A stretch of 64,000 nucleotides of DNA from Perilla frutescens (Eukaryota > Streptophyta > Magnoliopsida > Lamiales > Lamiaceae). The position numbers and the translations under genes are program-made. Location: NCBI GenBank assembly GCA_026008535.1, contig BRKX01000012.1:24581848-24645847 (forward strand). The letters are read 5' to 3'. The number at the start of each line of letters is the position of its first letter. Positions within the stretch are counted from its first letter, which is position 1. This document shows, piece by piece, positions 1 to 11,200 of this stretch. The notes below the pieces were generated by a model. That model worked only from the letters and a program-made list of their open reading frames with translations. It did no database searches and had not been told where the DNA came from.

Positions 1-352
1 CAGCTGGAGAAAACACCGTTCCTGAAGTTGTCGAAGCGCGACCAAACGAGTCGCCTTTTGGGGTCGCACTGTAGGCCGGCTGTGGCACGACCCTGAGGTG
101 CTCGCGCTTCATGGTCGCGTTTTGGCCCATTTTGGTTTTTCTTGTCTTTTCTCGTCTTTGTGCACGCGTTTGATCGATCGGCTCACAACCTGACTCCTTT
201 TGGCATTTGTCTTCCCCAAACACTCCCTAAATTGGTCACATTATACCAAACAAGAGAGTTAAACATTATTAACAATATTTACAACTTATATACAGGATAA
301 TTAAGTGCAAATGCACTCAACATGAGTCCAAATGAGTGCAATTTATGCACTC
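1..352 (-). repeat. Putative LTR 5' end, cut by the window edge
   Basis: On the minus strand this begins TGATGAGTGCATAAATTGCA and runs off the window. The start contains an inverted repeat, GAGTGCA and TGCACTC separated by five bases. A TGATGAGTGCAT start resembles long LTRs of Athila/Tat-type gypsy elements as I remember them. No polypurine tract is obvious just upstream, so the LTR call is tentative. Confidence 0.35.
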
Positions 353-580
353 ATCAGTAGCAGAGCTTGCTTCAGCTATGAGCTCTTTTTGCGGCAGGGT
401 TTTCTTTACCGATTTGCTCGAGGTGGCCGCTTCAGGCACGGCCTTCTTCTTAGGCTTGACGGCCTTTTTCTTCACCACCTTAGCTGGAGTGGGCTCTGCA
501 GATGCAACAGGAGTATCAAACTCCAACCAAGCTTTAGATCCAGCTTTTGGCACAACCTTTTTCCCGCGAGTGTTCACCAT
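317..580 (-). CDS. Small Lys/Ala-rich retroelement ORF (MVNTRGKK start)
   Basis: An 87-codon minus-strand ORF. The first ~75 residues are basic and Ala/Pro/Lys-rich with runs such as KKKAVKPKKKAV. The last ~12 codons run into the putative LTR, so the natural C-terminus appears replaced. MVNTRGKK-type starts are common in extra ORFs of Athila-like elements, but I cannot assign a function. The region upstream looks like a genuine promoter and leader, which suggests this was the start of a longer gene truncated by deletion or LTR insertion. No catalytic motif or membrane segment is visible. Confidence 0.4.
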   Translation of the reverse strand: MVNTRGKKVVPKAGSKAWLEFDTPVASAEPTPAKVVKKKAVKPKKKAVPEAATSSKSVKKTLPQKELIAEASSATDECINCTHLDSC

Positions 581-756
581 TTTTGTAGTTTGAAGGTAGC
601 AGAGAGATACTGTAGGGTTTGGGAAGGAAGAAGAAGAAAGCTTCTGATTTTTTTTTTCTTTTGCCTTTTGTTTCGAAAAGATGAAAGTGAAAGTTTAGAT
701 TTTGTGGGGTTATGCTTTTATATTCAAGCGGGTTACTGTTTCTGATGAGACCATGA
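581..756 (-). promoter_or_regulatory. Putative promoter/leader of the MVNTRGKK ORF
   Basis: Read on the minus strand there is a TATA box (TATAAAAGC, plus positions 714-722) about 135 bases before the ATG at 580. A CT-rich leader with TTCTTCTTCTTCC and no upstream ATG near the start follows it. This resembles a Pol II core promoter inside retroelement DNA. It stops abruptly at 757, where the duplicated gag block begins. Confidence 0.35.
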
Positions 757-2539
757 CTTTAGTTCTTTGAACACTGACAGGGGCCTTACATTAATCGATG
801 CCCCCAAATCCAGCATGGCCTTCTCTACTTTCTTGTCTCATATGATGCAAGGAATCATGAACATCTCTGAATCATCACCCTTCTTGGGTAACTTCCTTTG
901 TATCACAGCCGATACATTCTTCTCAACTAAGAATATTGCATCATCATTGAATCGCACCTTTCTGGTGCAAAGTTTCTTCAGAAACCGGGCATATCGCGGC
1001 ACCTGTTTGATTGCCTCGATCAGTGAAATATTGATTTCCACTTTGCTGAATACCTTTAGCATCTTCTTGGTTTCCTCTTCTCTCCTATTCTGTGTCAATC
1101 TCCCTAGAAAGGGAGGCTTCCATCTCCTTGGAATGGGCACTTCGGCAGGCTGCTTGACTTCCGAAATGGGCACAGTATCATTCTGTTCAGCTTCTTGTGC
1201 CTCGTCCTCTGTGGGAATTTTTTCCACTTCTTCTTCCAAGGGCACTTCACCCTTCTCTTCCACTGGTCTGACCATATTCGGAAGCTCTTTCCACTCCTTA
1301 GAGCCACTGCATTCACCTGCTCTCTCGGGTTTTCAACCTGGGAAGGTAACTTCCCATTTTTCTCTTCCATCTTGTGCATGTCTTGAGCCAATTGATTAAT
1401 TTGCTTGCTCATATGTGAGAGACCAGCTCTGGTTTCTTGCTTAAATTTTTCATTCTTCTCAGCCATGGTAAACACAAGATCCTCTAATCTGTGCTTTCTC
1501 TTCTCTTCTTATGGCAGTAATGGGCGTGCAGGATGTCCATCCTCTGGCCTTCTCCATCTGAAGTTTTCATGGTCTCTCCAGCCAGGGTTATAAGTCTGGG
1601 AATGAGGATCATATCTTCTGGAATGCCCATTCTAGCCACCTATAGTGTTTACTTCCTCCATTTCTTCTTGTAGAGTAGGGCACTCATCAGTAAAATGAGA
1701 TACACTTTTGTATACTCCACAGGGTATGGGCTTCTTTGTATTGCTCATCCCTGACAGAATCATTTTGATTTTGTCGCACAACCTATCAATTCGGTTGTCC
1801 TGGTTCGGTACCCTTTCAGATTCACTTACAACCCGAATGCCCTCTCCACCGAAGTCTCGGTTGTCTTCAGCCATTTCAGTGAGAATCCTGAATGCTTCAA
1901 CAGGCTGTTTGTTCAAAATAGACCCTCCACATGAGGCATTCATGATCGTCTTCTCATGTGGTCTCAATCCTCCGACAAAATACTAAATCAAGTCACGTTC
2001 AGTAATCTGGTGCTATGGGCATTTCACCAGCATTGACTGGAATCTTTTCCAGTAGTCATAGAAACTCTCGTTAGTTTCCATCTTTAGACTACCTACCCTT
2101 CTTCTCATTTCTTGCACTCTGGATGCTGGAAAATATTTCTCCAAAAACTTTTGCTGAAGTTGTCTCCATATGGTCACAGCGCCAGTTGACAGTGTGTACA
2201 GCCAGTCTCGTGCCCCATCCTGAAAGGTGAAAGGGAACGAGACTAACCGCACACACTCCTCTCATCCATGGTCGGATGGTTGAGTTTGGCAAACCATCTC
2301 AAAATCTTGCAAGTGTCTTTGTGGATCTTCTACGGGAATTGCGTGGAACTTCGGCAATATTTGAATAAAGTTTGCATGAATATCCCAGTTTTAAGTCATA
2401 GCTGGAAGTGTAATGCCTATCGGGCACAAATTCATGTTGGTTGGGAAGACCAACTACCTTAGAGTCCTGTTGTCATCCGCAATTTTGTTTGCAGCATTTT
2501 CATTTGCTGCGGCCATGTTGTTGTTGTAGCCATTCTCAA
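757..2539 (-). repeat. Duplicated gag/PR block, copy 1 (1783 bp)
   Basis: Matches 5951-7733 base for base in register at a constant offset of 5194. I found about ten substitutions by eye and no indel. It carries the gypsy gag coding region from the capsid-like part to the start of the protease, and contains the same nonsense and frameshift lesions as copy 2. Both edges are sharp and join unrelated DNA. The block was therefore copied after the gag gene had already decayed. Confidence 0.9.
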
Positions 2540-2940
2540 CAAATAAAAGAAAGAGGATAATGATGGAATAGGATAATGATGGAAAAAGAATAGGATAATT
2601 ACGAATAGGATAATATTTCGAAAAAGAAATTGGATAATGACGGATGTGCCTTAGTTATCCAAATCTATTACCTTTCACCCTAAAATTGTGCCAAGTGTTC
2701 ATTTGAACTCGAAATTGGAAAATTCAAAGTTTGGCACGATGCTTGAAAATTTTTCTATCAACTCGAGAAAAATATCAGAACATATTTTTAAAGCAATTTT
2801 TGACCAAATTAAATTTTAATAGATGTCCCTGGCTGCGATTTTCTTTTATTTGAATCCTTTAAGGACCCAACTTATTTTCTAACTTACCAGAGGGTAACAT
2901 AAGTTGAATAAAGCCTTCTAAAAAATTTCGGGGTATTACA
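2540..2940 (-). repeat. Probable LTR fragment (TGTAATACCCC start) with GGATAAT minisatellite
   Basis: On the minus strand this starts TGTAATACCCCGAAATTTTT, a typical start of chromovirus-type (Tekay/Del) LTRs. It interrupts the integrase reading frame at 2941. Its far end (2541-2640) is a degenerate tandem array of GGATAATGATGGA-like units. It ends where copy 1 of the gag block begins. No matching partner LTR was recognised in the window. Confidence 0.4.
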
Positions 2941-3861
2941 TGCATCCTTGTCCATATTTAGCTTCTGAAGTGCCCATCGTGCCTTGTGTTCCAGCTCTAC
3001 TAGCAGATGGCAACACTTTCCAAATAACATCCGGTATGGGGACATCCTGATTGGGGTCTTGAATGCAGTCCAGTATGCCCACATGGCATCATCTAGATGG
3101 GCACTCCAGTCCTTTCACTTGGATTCACTACCTTCCCACGGATGGCTTTAATTTCTCGATTTGAGACTTCAGCTTGGCCATTCCCTTGTGGATGATAGGC
3201 TGTTGTGACTCTATGGTTCACTCCATAGTTCTTTAATAGCCTTTCCAATGTTTGGTTGTAAAAATGGATCCCTTGATCACTGATGATGGACCTGGGCACA
3301 CCAAACCGGCTGAAAATGTGAGATTTCAGAAATACGGCTACAAATCTTGCATCATTGGTAGGAGTAGCCTTGGCCTCCACCCATTTGGACACGTAATCAA
3401 CTGCCCAGATGATATAATGGTTTTCCTTAAAATTTGCAAGGGGTCTCATGAAATCCATTCCCCAAACATCGAAAATCTCCACTGGCATGATGGGTGTCAT
3501 GGGCATTTCATTCCTTCTTGTGATGTTCCCAACTTTCTGGCGTTGATCATATCTGTTACACAAGTAGTGGGTTGAAAATTGTGGGCTAAAAGAACCCATA
3601 GTCCAGAACTCTCCTTGCTGTTCGATTTGGTCTGAAATACCCTCCACAAGCATAATTGTGACAATGCTTCAAAATCTCATCAATTTCATGGTCAGGGACA
3701 CATCTTCGTATGATTTGATAAACACATCTCCTTCATAGAATAGGGCTATCCCAGGCATGGAACTTGCTCTTATGCCTCAATTTGTTCTTTTGGTACCTCG
3801 AGTACCCAATTGGCAGTTCTCCTGACTCTAAATAATTCACTATATCTGCATACCAGGGCTC
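2941..3861 (-). pseudogene. Gypsy integrase, broken
   Basis: The ORF at 3093-3653 carries the integrase catalytic core: GMDFM, AVDYVSKWVEA, then SDQGIHF, and the downstream stretch YHPQGNGQAEVSNREIK with the catalytic Glu. Together these give the D-D-35-E arrangement. The zinc-binding N-terminal part is visible just upstream but damaged; the family's CDxCQ motif reads YDQRQ here. A second fragment (2941-3084) continues with WAYWTAFKTPI and VELEHKARWAL, standard C-terminal landmarks of this branch. The frame is then cut by the LTR-like sequence at 2940. At least one frame change separates the two parts. Confidence 0.8.
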
Positions 3862-4272
3862 TCATGTGCTCCGTGTTGAGTACAGGTGCTCATCAGGAAA
3901 ATGATCCATAATGGGCATTTCATTGCTTTTTTCATTCAACACCCGACTCAGATGATCAGCTACCAAGTTCTGTGCCCCACTCTTATCCTTTATCTCGACA
4001 TCAAACTCCTGCAAGAGCAGGATCCATCTAATGAGTCTTGGCTTTATCTCCTTTTTGGCCATCAAGTGTTGTAGGGCATCGTGATCTATGTAGACAATAT
4101 TTTTGGCTCCCAAAAGGTAGGACCGAAACTTCTCGAATGCAAACACTACTGCCAATAACTCCTTCTCAGTAGTGGTATAATTACATTGTGCCCCATTCAA
4201 GGTTTTGGAGGCATAGTAATCTCAAAGGGCATTCCCTAATCTAGTGGTTGGATAACTGGTGCTGTGACCAGT
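3862..4272 (-). pseudogene. Gypsy RNase H, broken
   Basis: The 112-residue ORF shows the RNase H landmarks TEKELLAVVFAFEKFRSYL, YIDHDALQHLM and DKSGAQNLVADHLSRV, matching the C-terminal RNase H of Ty3/gypsy polyproteins. It would degrade the RNA strand of the RNA/DNA hybrid during reverse transcription. A frame break at about 4205-4270 separates it from the RT, and further stops separate it from the integrase. It is part of one ancestral polyprotein rather than a separate gene. Confidence 0.8.
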
Positions 4273-5500
4273 TACTTTTTCAGAAAATTGAATGCCTTTT
4301 TGCAATCTTCATTGAATTCAAAGGGAACATCTTGTTGTAATAAATGAGTAATAGGCTGGGCAATTTTTGCAAAATCTTTTATAAACCTCCTGTAAAATCC
4401 AGCGTGCCCCAAAAGGCCTCTCACTTGTTTCACTGAAGTAGGGTATGGCAATTTTTCAATTATGTCCACTTTGGCTTTATCAACTTCAATGCCCCTTTCG
4501 GAAATTACATGCCCCAGTACAATGCCCTCTCTGACCATAAAATGACATTTTTTGTAGTTTAGCACTAGGCATTTGTCCACACAACATTGCAACACCTTCT
4601 CCAGATTATCCAAGCATCAATCAAAGCAGCTCCCATACACCATGAAGTCATCCATGAACACTTCAATGCAGTTCTCGAGCAAATCAGAGAATATGCTCAT
4701 CATACATTGCTGAAACATGCCAGGAGCATTACAGAGGCCAAAAGGCATTCTGCGATAGGCAAATGTGCCAAATGGGCACGTGAATATTATTTTCTCCTGG
4801 TCCTCCTGACTCACTGCAATTTGCATGTATCCTGAGTAACCGTCTAAGAAACAAAAGAACTTGTTGCCTGCGAGTCTCTCCAGCATCTGGTCAATGAACG
4901 GAAGTGGAAAATGATCTTTCCGTGTGACCATGTTCAGCTTTCAGTAGTCAATGCAAACTCTCCAGCCAGTTTGCAGTCATGTGGGCACAAGCTCGCCTTT
5001 CTCATTTTTCACAACTTGAATGCCCAACTTCTTGGGTACAACATGGATTGGACTGACCCACTTGCTATCTGAAATATGGTATATAATGCCCAAGTCTAGC
5101 AGCTTAATTATCTCCTTTAGCACCACATCCTTCATCACTGGATTTAGCTTTCTTTGTGGATCACGAACAGGTTTAGCATCATCCTCCAGCAAGATTTTGT
5201 GCATGCAGACCGCTGGGCTAATGCCCTTTATGTCTGCCAATGTCCATCCGAGTGCCTCCTTTACAGTCTCAACAATCTCAAAAGGCGGTCCTAATCAGCT
5301 TGATTCAACCCCGCACTTATGATTACATGAAGAGTCTCATTATCTCTCAAGTATGCATACTTCAAATGCCTTGGTAGTGCCTTCAGTTCCAGCGTGGACG
5401 CTTTGATAATGGAAGACATCATCTTGTCATCATTTTTCCGAATGGGCACACCATAGTCCACACATCCGTGTGGCATTTCTTTCAATGAGTACAGTGTCAT
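4272..5500 (-). pseudogene. Gypsy reverse transcriptase, broken
   Basis: Three ORFs cover the RT. The first (4977-5240) has fingers-domain landmarks KEIIKLLDLGIIYHISDSKW and PIHVVPKK. The second (4617-4931) has FPLPFIDQMLERLAG, FLDGYSGYMQI, MPFGLCNAPGMFQ and the catalytic FMDDF box. The third (4272-4613) has GIVLGHVISERGIEVDKAK, GHAGFYRRFIKDF and the thumb/connection. In-frame stops lie near 4935-4975 and 4614. The linker ORF (5291-5500) carries ELKALPRHLKYAYL, the usual PR-RT spacer of Athila/Tat elements. All parts are collinear, so the breaks look like point decay. Confidence 0.85.
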
Positions 5501-5524
5501 GATTCCTTCCCCAATTTCACGGTC

Positions 5525-6030
5525 TTATTCTAGGGCATCATGTTCAGTCAGTCCATCCCACAATGCCCATTCCAATGGCTCTCTATTACTCACCATGGAT
5601 AAGGTAGATTGACTCGGTAGATGGAAGGAATCCACAAAATTGCAATTTTCTATATCTGTGGGGTGCTTTAATGCTTCAAATATGTTGAACGTCACATTTT
5701 CCCCATCAAACTCACATGTTAGTGTGCCCTTGTCCACATCAATCTTGGTCCGAGCTGTCTTTATGAAAGGTCTTCCTAGCAACAACACTGAAGATTTTGA
5801 AGTCGTTATACCCATGTCAAGCACATAAAAATCTGTTGGGAAGATAAGCTCATCCACTTTCACCAACACGTCTTCAATGAGACCTTAAGGATATATATTC
5901 AATCAGACAGCTAACTGAATGACCATACGAGTTTCCTTCAGAGGTCCAATCTTTAGTTCTTTGAACACTGACAGGGGCCTTACATTAATCGATGCCCCCA
6001 AATCCAGCATGGCCTTCTCTACTTTCTTGT
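5525..6030 (-). pseudogene. Gypsy aspartic protease, broken
   Basis: Upstream, just before the duplicated block ends, the minus strand reads AMLDLGASINV, the DLGAS active-site form used by Athila-type proteases. The 114-residue ORF (5525-5869) then gives FYVLDMGI, LLLGRPFIKTARTKIDV and GTLTCEF, the C-terminal half including the flap-distal LLGRPF motif. Stops at about 5880-5930 split the domain. Copy 1 of the duplicated block ends inside this domain at 757, so its protease is cut off. Confidence 0.75.
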
Positions 6031-7733
6031 CTCATATGATGTAAGGAATCATGAACACCTCTGAATCATCACCCTTCTTGGGTAACTTCCTTTGTATCAC
6101 AGCCGATACATTCTTCTCAACTAAGAATATTGCATCATCATTGAATCGCACCTTTCTGGTGCAAAGTTTCTTCAGAAACCGGGCATATCGCGGCACCTGT
6201 TTGATTGCCTCGATCAGTGAAATATTGATTTCCACTTTGCTGAATACCTTTAGCATCTTCTTGGTTTCCTCTTCTCTCCTATTCTGTGTCAATCTCCCTA
6301 GAAAGGGAGGCTTCCATCTCCCTGGAATGGGCACTTCGGCAGGCTGCTTGACTTCCGAAATGGGCACAGTATCATTCTGTTCAGCTTCTTGTGCCTCGTC
6401 CTCTGTGGGAATTTTTTCCACTTCTTCTTCCAAGGGCACTTCACCCTTCTCTTCCACTGGTCTGACCATATTCGGAAGCTCTTTCCACTCCTTAGAGCCA
6501 CTGCATTCACCTGCTCTCTCGGGTTTTCAACCTGGGAAGGTAACTTCCCATTTTTCTCTTCCATCTTGTGCATGTCTTGAGCCAATTGATTAATTTGCTT
6601 GCTCATATGTGAGAGACCAGCTCTGGTTTCTTGCTTAAATTTTTCATTCTTCTCAGCCATGGTAAACACAAGATCCTCTAATCTGTGCTTTCTCTTCTCT
6701 TCTTGTGGCAGTAATGGGCGTGCAGGATGTCCATCCTCTGGCCTTCTCCATCTGAAGTTTTCATGGTCTCTCCAGCCAGGGTTATAAGTCTGGGAATGAG
6801 GATCATATCTTCTGGAATGCCCATTCTAGCCACCTATAGTGTTTACTTCCTCCATTTCTTCTTGTAGAGTAGGGCACTCATCAGTAAAATGAGATACACT
6901 TTTGTATACTCCACAGGGTATGGGCTTCTTTGTATTGCTCATCCCTGACAGGATCATTTTGATTTTGTCGTACAACCTATCAATTCGGTTGTCCTGGTTC
7001 GGTACCCTTTCAGATTCACTTACAACCCGAATGCCCTCTCCACCGAAGTCTCGGTTGTCTTCAGCCATTTCAGTGAGAATCCTGAATGCTTCAACAGGCT
7101 GTTTGTTCAAAATAGACCCTCCACATGAGGCATTCATGATCGTCTTCTCATGTGGTCTCAATCCTCCAATAAAATACTAAATCAAGTCACGTTCAGTAAT
7201 CTGGTGCTATGGGCATTTCACCAGCATTGACTGGAATCTTTTCCAGTAGTCATAGAAACTCTCGTTAGTTTCCATCTTTAGACTACCTACCCTTCTTCTC
7301 ATTTCTTGCACTCTGGATGCTGGAAAATATTTCTCCAAAAACTTTTGCTGAAGTTGTCTCCATATGGTCACAGCGCCAGTTGACAGTGTGTACAGCCAGT
7401 CCCGTGCCCCATCCTGAAAGGTGAAAGGGAACGAGACTAACCGCACACACTCCTCTCATCCATGGTCGGATGGTTGAGTTTGGCAAACCATCTCAAAATC
7501 TTGCAAGTGTCTTTGTGGATCTTCTACGGGAATTGCGTGGAACTTCGGCAATATTTGAATAAAGTTTGCATGAATATCCCAGTTTTAAGTCATAGCTGGA
7601 AGTGTAATGCCTATCGGGCACAAATTCATGTTGGTTGGGAAGACCAACTACCTTAGAGTCCTGTTGTCATCCGCAATTTTGTTTGCAGCATTTTCATTTG
7701 CTGCGGCCATGTTGTTGTTGTAGCCATTCTCAA
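5951..7733 (-). repeat. Duplicated gag/PR block, copy 2 (1783 bp)
   Basis: The partner of 757-2539 in the same orientation. In this copy the sequence continues naturally on both sides: into the rest of the protease below 5951 and into the gag N-terminus above 7733. This is therefore the resident copy and 757-2539 the derived one. Confidence 0.9.
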
Positions 7734-7917
7734 ACTGTCCTTCATCCTCGTGCCCTTTGTCTCTTTGATCTTCTTGATCCTCTGGTGGTAGTGTGGGCTC
7801 ACGAGGTCTACGTGTGGCTTGGCGTTCTCTCTTCGCTGCTGCTCTATTTTTTCTCGAAGTCTTCTCTATCTCTGGATCATACAATAGAGTCTCCTCTAAA
7901 AAGCCTCTGGGCATCAA
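6032..7917 (-). pseudogene. Gypsy gag, broken
   Basis: Pieces in order on the minus strand: 7648-7917, a basic/acidic N-terminus with an Asn/Ala tract; 7207-7446, the capsid core with FPFTFQDGARDWLYTL, KFLEKYFPASRVQEMR and YDYWKRFQSML; 6826-7161, the continuation with MNASCGGSI and a Cys-containing knuckle-like stretch; 6298-6669, a coiled-coil-like stretch MSKQINQLAQDMHKMEEKNG followed by VALRSGKS; and 6032-6469, the gag-PR linker with INISLIEAIKQVPRYARFLK. These are standard landmarks of Athila/Tat gag. Several frame changes and stops break it. The coat protein would package element RNA. Confidence 0.8.
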
Positions 7918-7962
7918 CTTTCAAGCTCACCAGCGTAGAAGGTAAAATCACTGAAAATTAGC

Positions 7963-7980
7963 TCCCCGGCAATGGTGCCA
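7963..7980 (-). other. Primer binding site, tRNA-Asp type
   Basis: On the minus strand this reads TGGCACCATTGCCGGGGA, complementary to the 3' end of plant tRNA-Asp apart from two G-to-A type changes. It lies four bases from the LTR edge, as expected for minus-strand DNA priming. Confidence 0.8.
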
Positions 7981-7984
7981 ATTT

Positions 7985-9539
7985 TGACGCGCGGTCGTTA
8001 CGCGCTCAAAATAAATTTGTAACTCCTGTGCGCGTAGCCAGCTGATGAGTATGGGTTAATCCCACAGAGAGCTGTTGTAACTTCACCTTCGAGTAACCAA
8101 TCACAAAAGGGGTTGGTTTGTTGTCACTTTACTAGAAACTAAAGCTACACAATAACACTAAAGGAAATATCAAATAAAATGGATTTCGACATTTGAACTA
8201 GAATTTGGTTTAAATATTAACGACTCGATCATGGGCACACCGATTTTCACACATGACAAATCACCCAGTTATGGAGAACAGATTTCTCTCTGCGTCTCTT
8301 TATTCATCCTTACAGTATAGATTTAAAAGCGATTCCTCATCAATTAAACCCCTAATCTATCACCCCACCCCCCGGTTCCCTAAAGAGATGTAAATGAATA
8401 GACAACAGTGTGCCCTAGATGAACCCAGGTTTATTATGTTTATCGATTCCTCATGTGCCCACAACAACCCACTGATTCTCTTATTACTATATAAACCAAC
8501 ACACAGTCATGATTCACCAATTCAACCAATATTGGTATGCCCTCTATGTCTAACGAGTGATCAACCACATTGGGCATTTCAGACACACACTCACGTGAAA
8601 TAAGGCACAAGAATCAACAGAAACCTATCATGCATTACTATGTCCATTTTGGCCTCACGAGTCCAGTTTCATACTTAAACCATTTTCATGTGTTCAAACA
8701 CCGGAATTAAAAGGTCTAGCTAAGCATGCTAGACCTAACTAAAATTGCAGAAATTAAAGACGTGATATTAATGAAAACTCACTGAGATTAATAGGCAAAA
8801 ATACTCAACACCAATGTTGAGTTTATGAACATAATCCTACGTCCTAAAGGCTTGAGGCATAAATGAATTATTTCTTGCTGCCGAGCAGCGTACGTAAAAA
8901 TAAATGCAAAAAATAAAAATTATAGTAGTGTTTCTGACTATCCAAACTTATTTTTCCAGTAATTAGAAATATCTTAAATAGTTACATTTCCGATTTAGAG
9001 TTTCCCCAACAAACTAGGGTCTTCACTGGCTTCTGGATCTGGCGTGCCCTATCCTGCTGTCTGGATAAGCCTTATCTCGATCAAATCCCTATTTTTTAGG
9101 GATCAAGCTTTTCTCTTAGTTTCCACACCTCTTAGGAGTCCAGCTTATCACCAACTCTTCTTCGGATATGCAGCTATTTCTCACGCCTCTAGCTTCTAAC
9201 AGAATCCCGAGATTCCCGCGTGTGCCCCATACTGGCCTGTGGTCGAGTCTGCACGAGCAAAGTGGGTACGACATCATACAGTCAGCTTCATCCATCTCTG
9301 ATATGCCCATTCTGCTACCTGAATGTAGGATGAATGCTGAAAGAAGTTCCTTGTGCCTCTAAATCATTTTTATAGCTTGGATTGTGCTTGAATAACCGGG
9401 CATAAAATGCCCCTTTCACCAGACTCGACCTCCGACATCCCTTTAACCTCAACCTGGTTCTTTTGACTCAAAACAGACTAAAAAGGACATTTATAACAAC
9501 TAAAATGCCCGTAAAAACACGAAATAAATGGACTTATCA
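7985..9539 (-). repeat. 5' LTR of the gypsy element (1555 bp)
   Basis: Bounded by TG (7985) and CA (9539) on the plus strand. On the minus strand it begins TGATAAGTCC, a start I associate with Athila LTRs, and it abuts the primer site. The following bases, TTCAC (9540-9544), would be the TSD, but the other end is missing. The small plus-strand ORFs inside it are not genes. Confidence 0.75.
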
Positions 9540-9599
9540 TTCACATGTGTACAAATTATTTTGATTCTTGATTAATTAAGTCATTAGATATAATAGTAT

Positions 9600-9692
9600 G
9601 ACAAAAACTTATATGAGACCGTCTAAGGGGTCTCTTATGTTCGACGGATCTCCACCAGACCCGACGCGACTGTATATATATTAAAAAAATCA
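9600..9692 (+). repeat. MULE left terminal inverted repeat
   Basis: About 93 bp, including the block GGATCTCCACC shared with the right end in inverse orientation. It also contains an internal pair AGACCGTCTAAGGGGTCTCT that can itself fold. This would be the transposase-binding end. Confidence 0.85.
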
Positions 9693-9719
9693 CTTGTTCT
9701 CTCCCGCAATTCTCTCTGC

Positions 9720-10768
9720 ATGATTCCTCTCGCACCATCTCCTCCATCTTCAAACCATATCCGATTCTCCTTACAATCGCTACTTCTTCCCACAATCGCA
9801 GCCTCAACGACCTCCCCTACCGCTTACATATATCAATCATCTCCCCCAGCGCACCAAGTAGTGACACTGCCGCAGCAAGTTATGCGACCACCACCACCAC
9901 CATCACCAACTATTGCGATCACCGGTGTCGCAGTCGTCTTCGAAATCGGTGCTATATCATCAACATCTCCAGCACAAAAGTTTAATCAATTATTTTTAAG
10001 TGTATCTAAGGCTTTATGATTTTATAATTTAGGGCATTTTAATTTCATAATGTAGTATTCTAAATATTGTGATAATGTTTTTATGCGGACGGGCAATTAG
10101 TTAGAGCTAGGTGGCGATTAGTCGGTGTTTATGTTTTTTTTAGTTATTTTTATATTTTATTTTTTAAATTCCGTAATTCCCTAATCAGAAGCAAATGTGA
10201 GACTTGTTGTATAGAGTATATACTCCTTGTTGTATTAATCTAAAATGATAGAGTAAATTTGCTCTGCTCTGCAAATTGTTATTTGTTCGTCTGTATTATT
10301 TTTTAATTTATTTGTGAGAATTTAGGAACTTTATTATATGCTTTCACTTCTGCAATCTGCATCTTAGTCACATTGAGAAATCTGAAGTAATTTGAGCAAT
10401 TTTGGATAGTTAGCTGCAATATTGTGAAGGGGAATTAATGTTTCTAGTGTGCATGACTTTATGAAAATGAATTAATGTTGTTGTTTTTGTGTTGGCTGAT
10501 TTACCTATTATGAAAGGGAATTAATGTTTCTAGTGTGCATGACTTTCATAAGAGTGTTGATATATATACTCTAATTTGGAATTAATGTAATCTCCTATTA
10601 TGTTATTTTACTGTCCTGCTCTAGCCTGCTATTATGTTATACTTTAATATGCGAATTCTGCAACCTTGTTCTGTATACCCATGTTCTTTTCTTCATTATG
10701 CATTTGGTTAATTAAATTCTATTTCTAATTTTAATTGTTGTAGTTTGATTTTTGAAAAATATATTATA
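9720..10768 (+). other. MULE interior, no supported gene
   Basis: The 99-residue open frame at 9720-10019 is Pro/Ser/Thr-rich and starts just inside the TIR; it may be a leader exon but has no recognisable domain. From 10020 the DNA is AT-rich. A ~30-bp sequence, GAATTAATGTTTCTAGTGTG plus ten or so more bases, occurs twice, at about 10433 and 10515. Confidence 0.4.
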
Positions 10769-11200
10769 ATGATGGAAAGAATTAAAAAGAGGTTGCAGCG
10801 ACCTTCTGAGTCAATACGTGAGGAGAGGAAAAATGATGAGACCAGGTATGAATTTTTGTGTTAGAAATTATTATGTTATTAATGCTTTATTTCATTACAC
10901 AGTGTTAATTTTACTAAATTATGTCATTTTTATTGAAGTGAACATACAAAAATAGACGATGATGCTAACCTTATATATAAGAGATGAAAATCATCAACTA
11001 AGGAAAAGAAGAATAAAGAGATGGTAGTCAGGTACTATATATTTGAAGTCAACATTCTTAAATTGTATTTTCATGTTCAGTTGTTAAATTTCATTTGCGA
11101 TTTATGAATCTTGATTTGATTTATATTGTAGTGAACAAATTAGTGAAGACGGCCCTGGTGTTAAGGGATCTGAGGATGAACAAAAAAAATATGATGATAC
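10769..11200 (+). pseudogene. Three exon-like segments of an unknown acidic/basic protein
   Basis: Candidate exons 10769-10845, 10939-11031 and 11132-11200 are each bounded by AG and GT and all share phase 2, so they join in one frame. The first starts ATGATG and encodes a basic stretch (ERIKKRLQRPSES). The second and third begin with the same Ser-Glu junction codon pattern and are Lys/Asp/Glu-rich (SEDGPGVKGSEDEQKKY). An in-frame TGA at 10985-10987 breaks the second. The composition suggests a nuclear-type charged protein. The family is not recognised; it may be a captured host gene. Confidence 0.4.

Larger units (their letters stand above)
2941..9539 (-). mobile_element. Ty3/gypsy (Athila/Tat-type) retrotransposon, 3'-truncated
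   Basis: Read on the minus strand the order is LTR (7985-9539), tRNA-Asp-type primer site (7963-7980), gag, protease, RT, RNase H and integrase. The integrase is cut by another LTR-like sequence at 2941. This gag-PR-RT-RH-IN order defines Ty3/gypsy. The primer site, the DLGAS-type protease and the gag sequence point to the Athila/Tat branch. Many stops and frame changes show it is dead. The 3' LTR is not identified, so no TSD can be tested. Confidence 0.85.

Noticed and set aside
767..1399. 210-codon plus-strand ORF (and 6051-6593)
   Set aside because: It is the antisense of the gypsy gag/PR region, which has clear family motifs on the minus strand.
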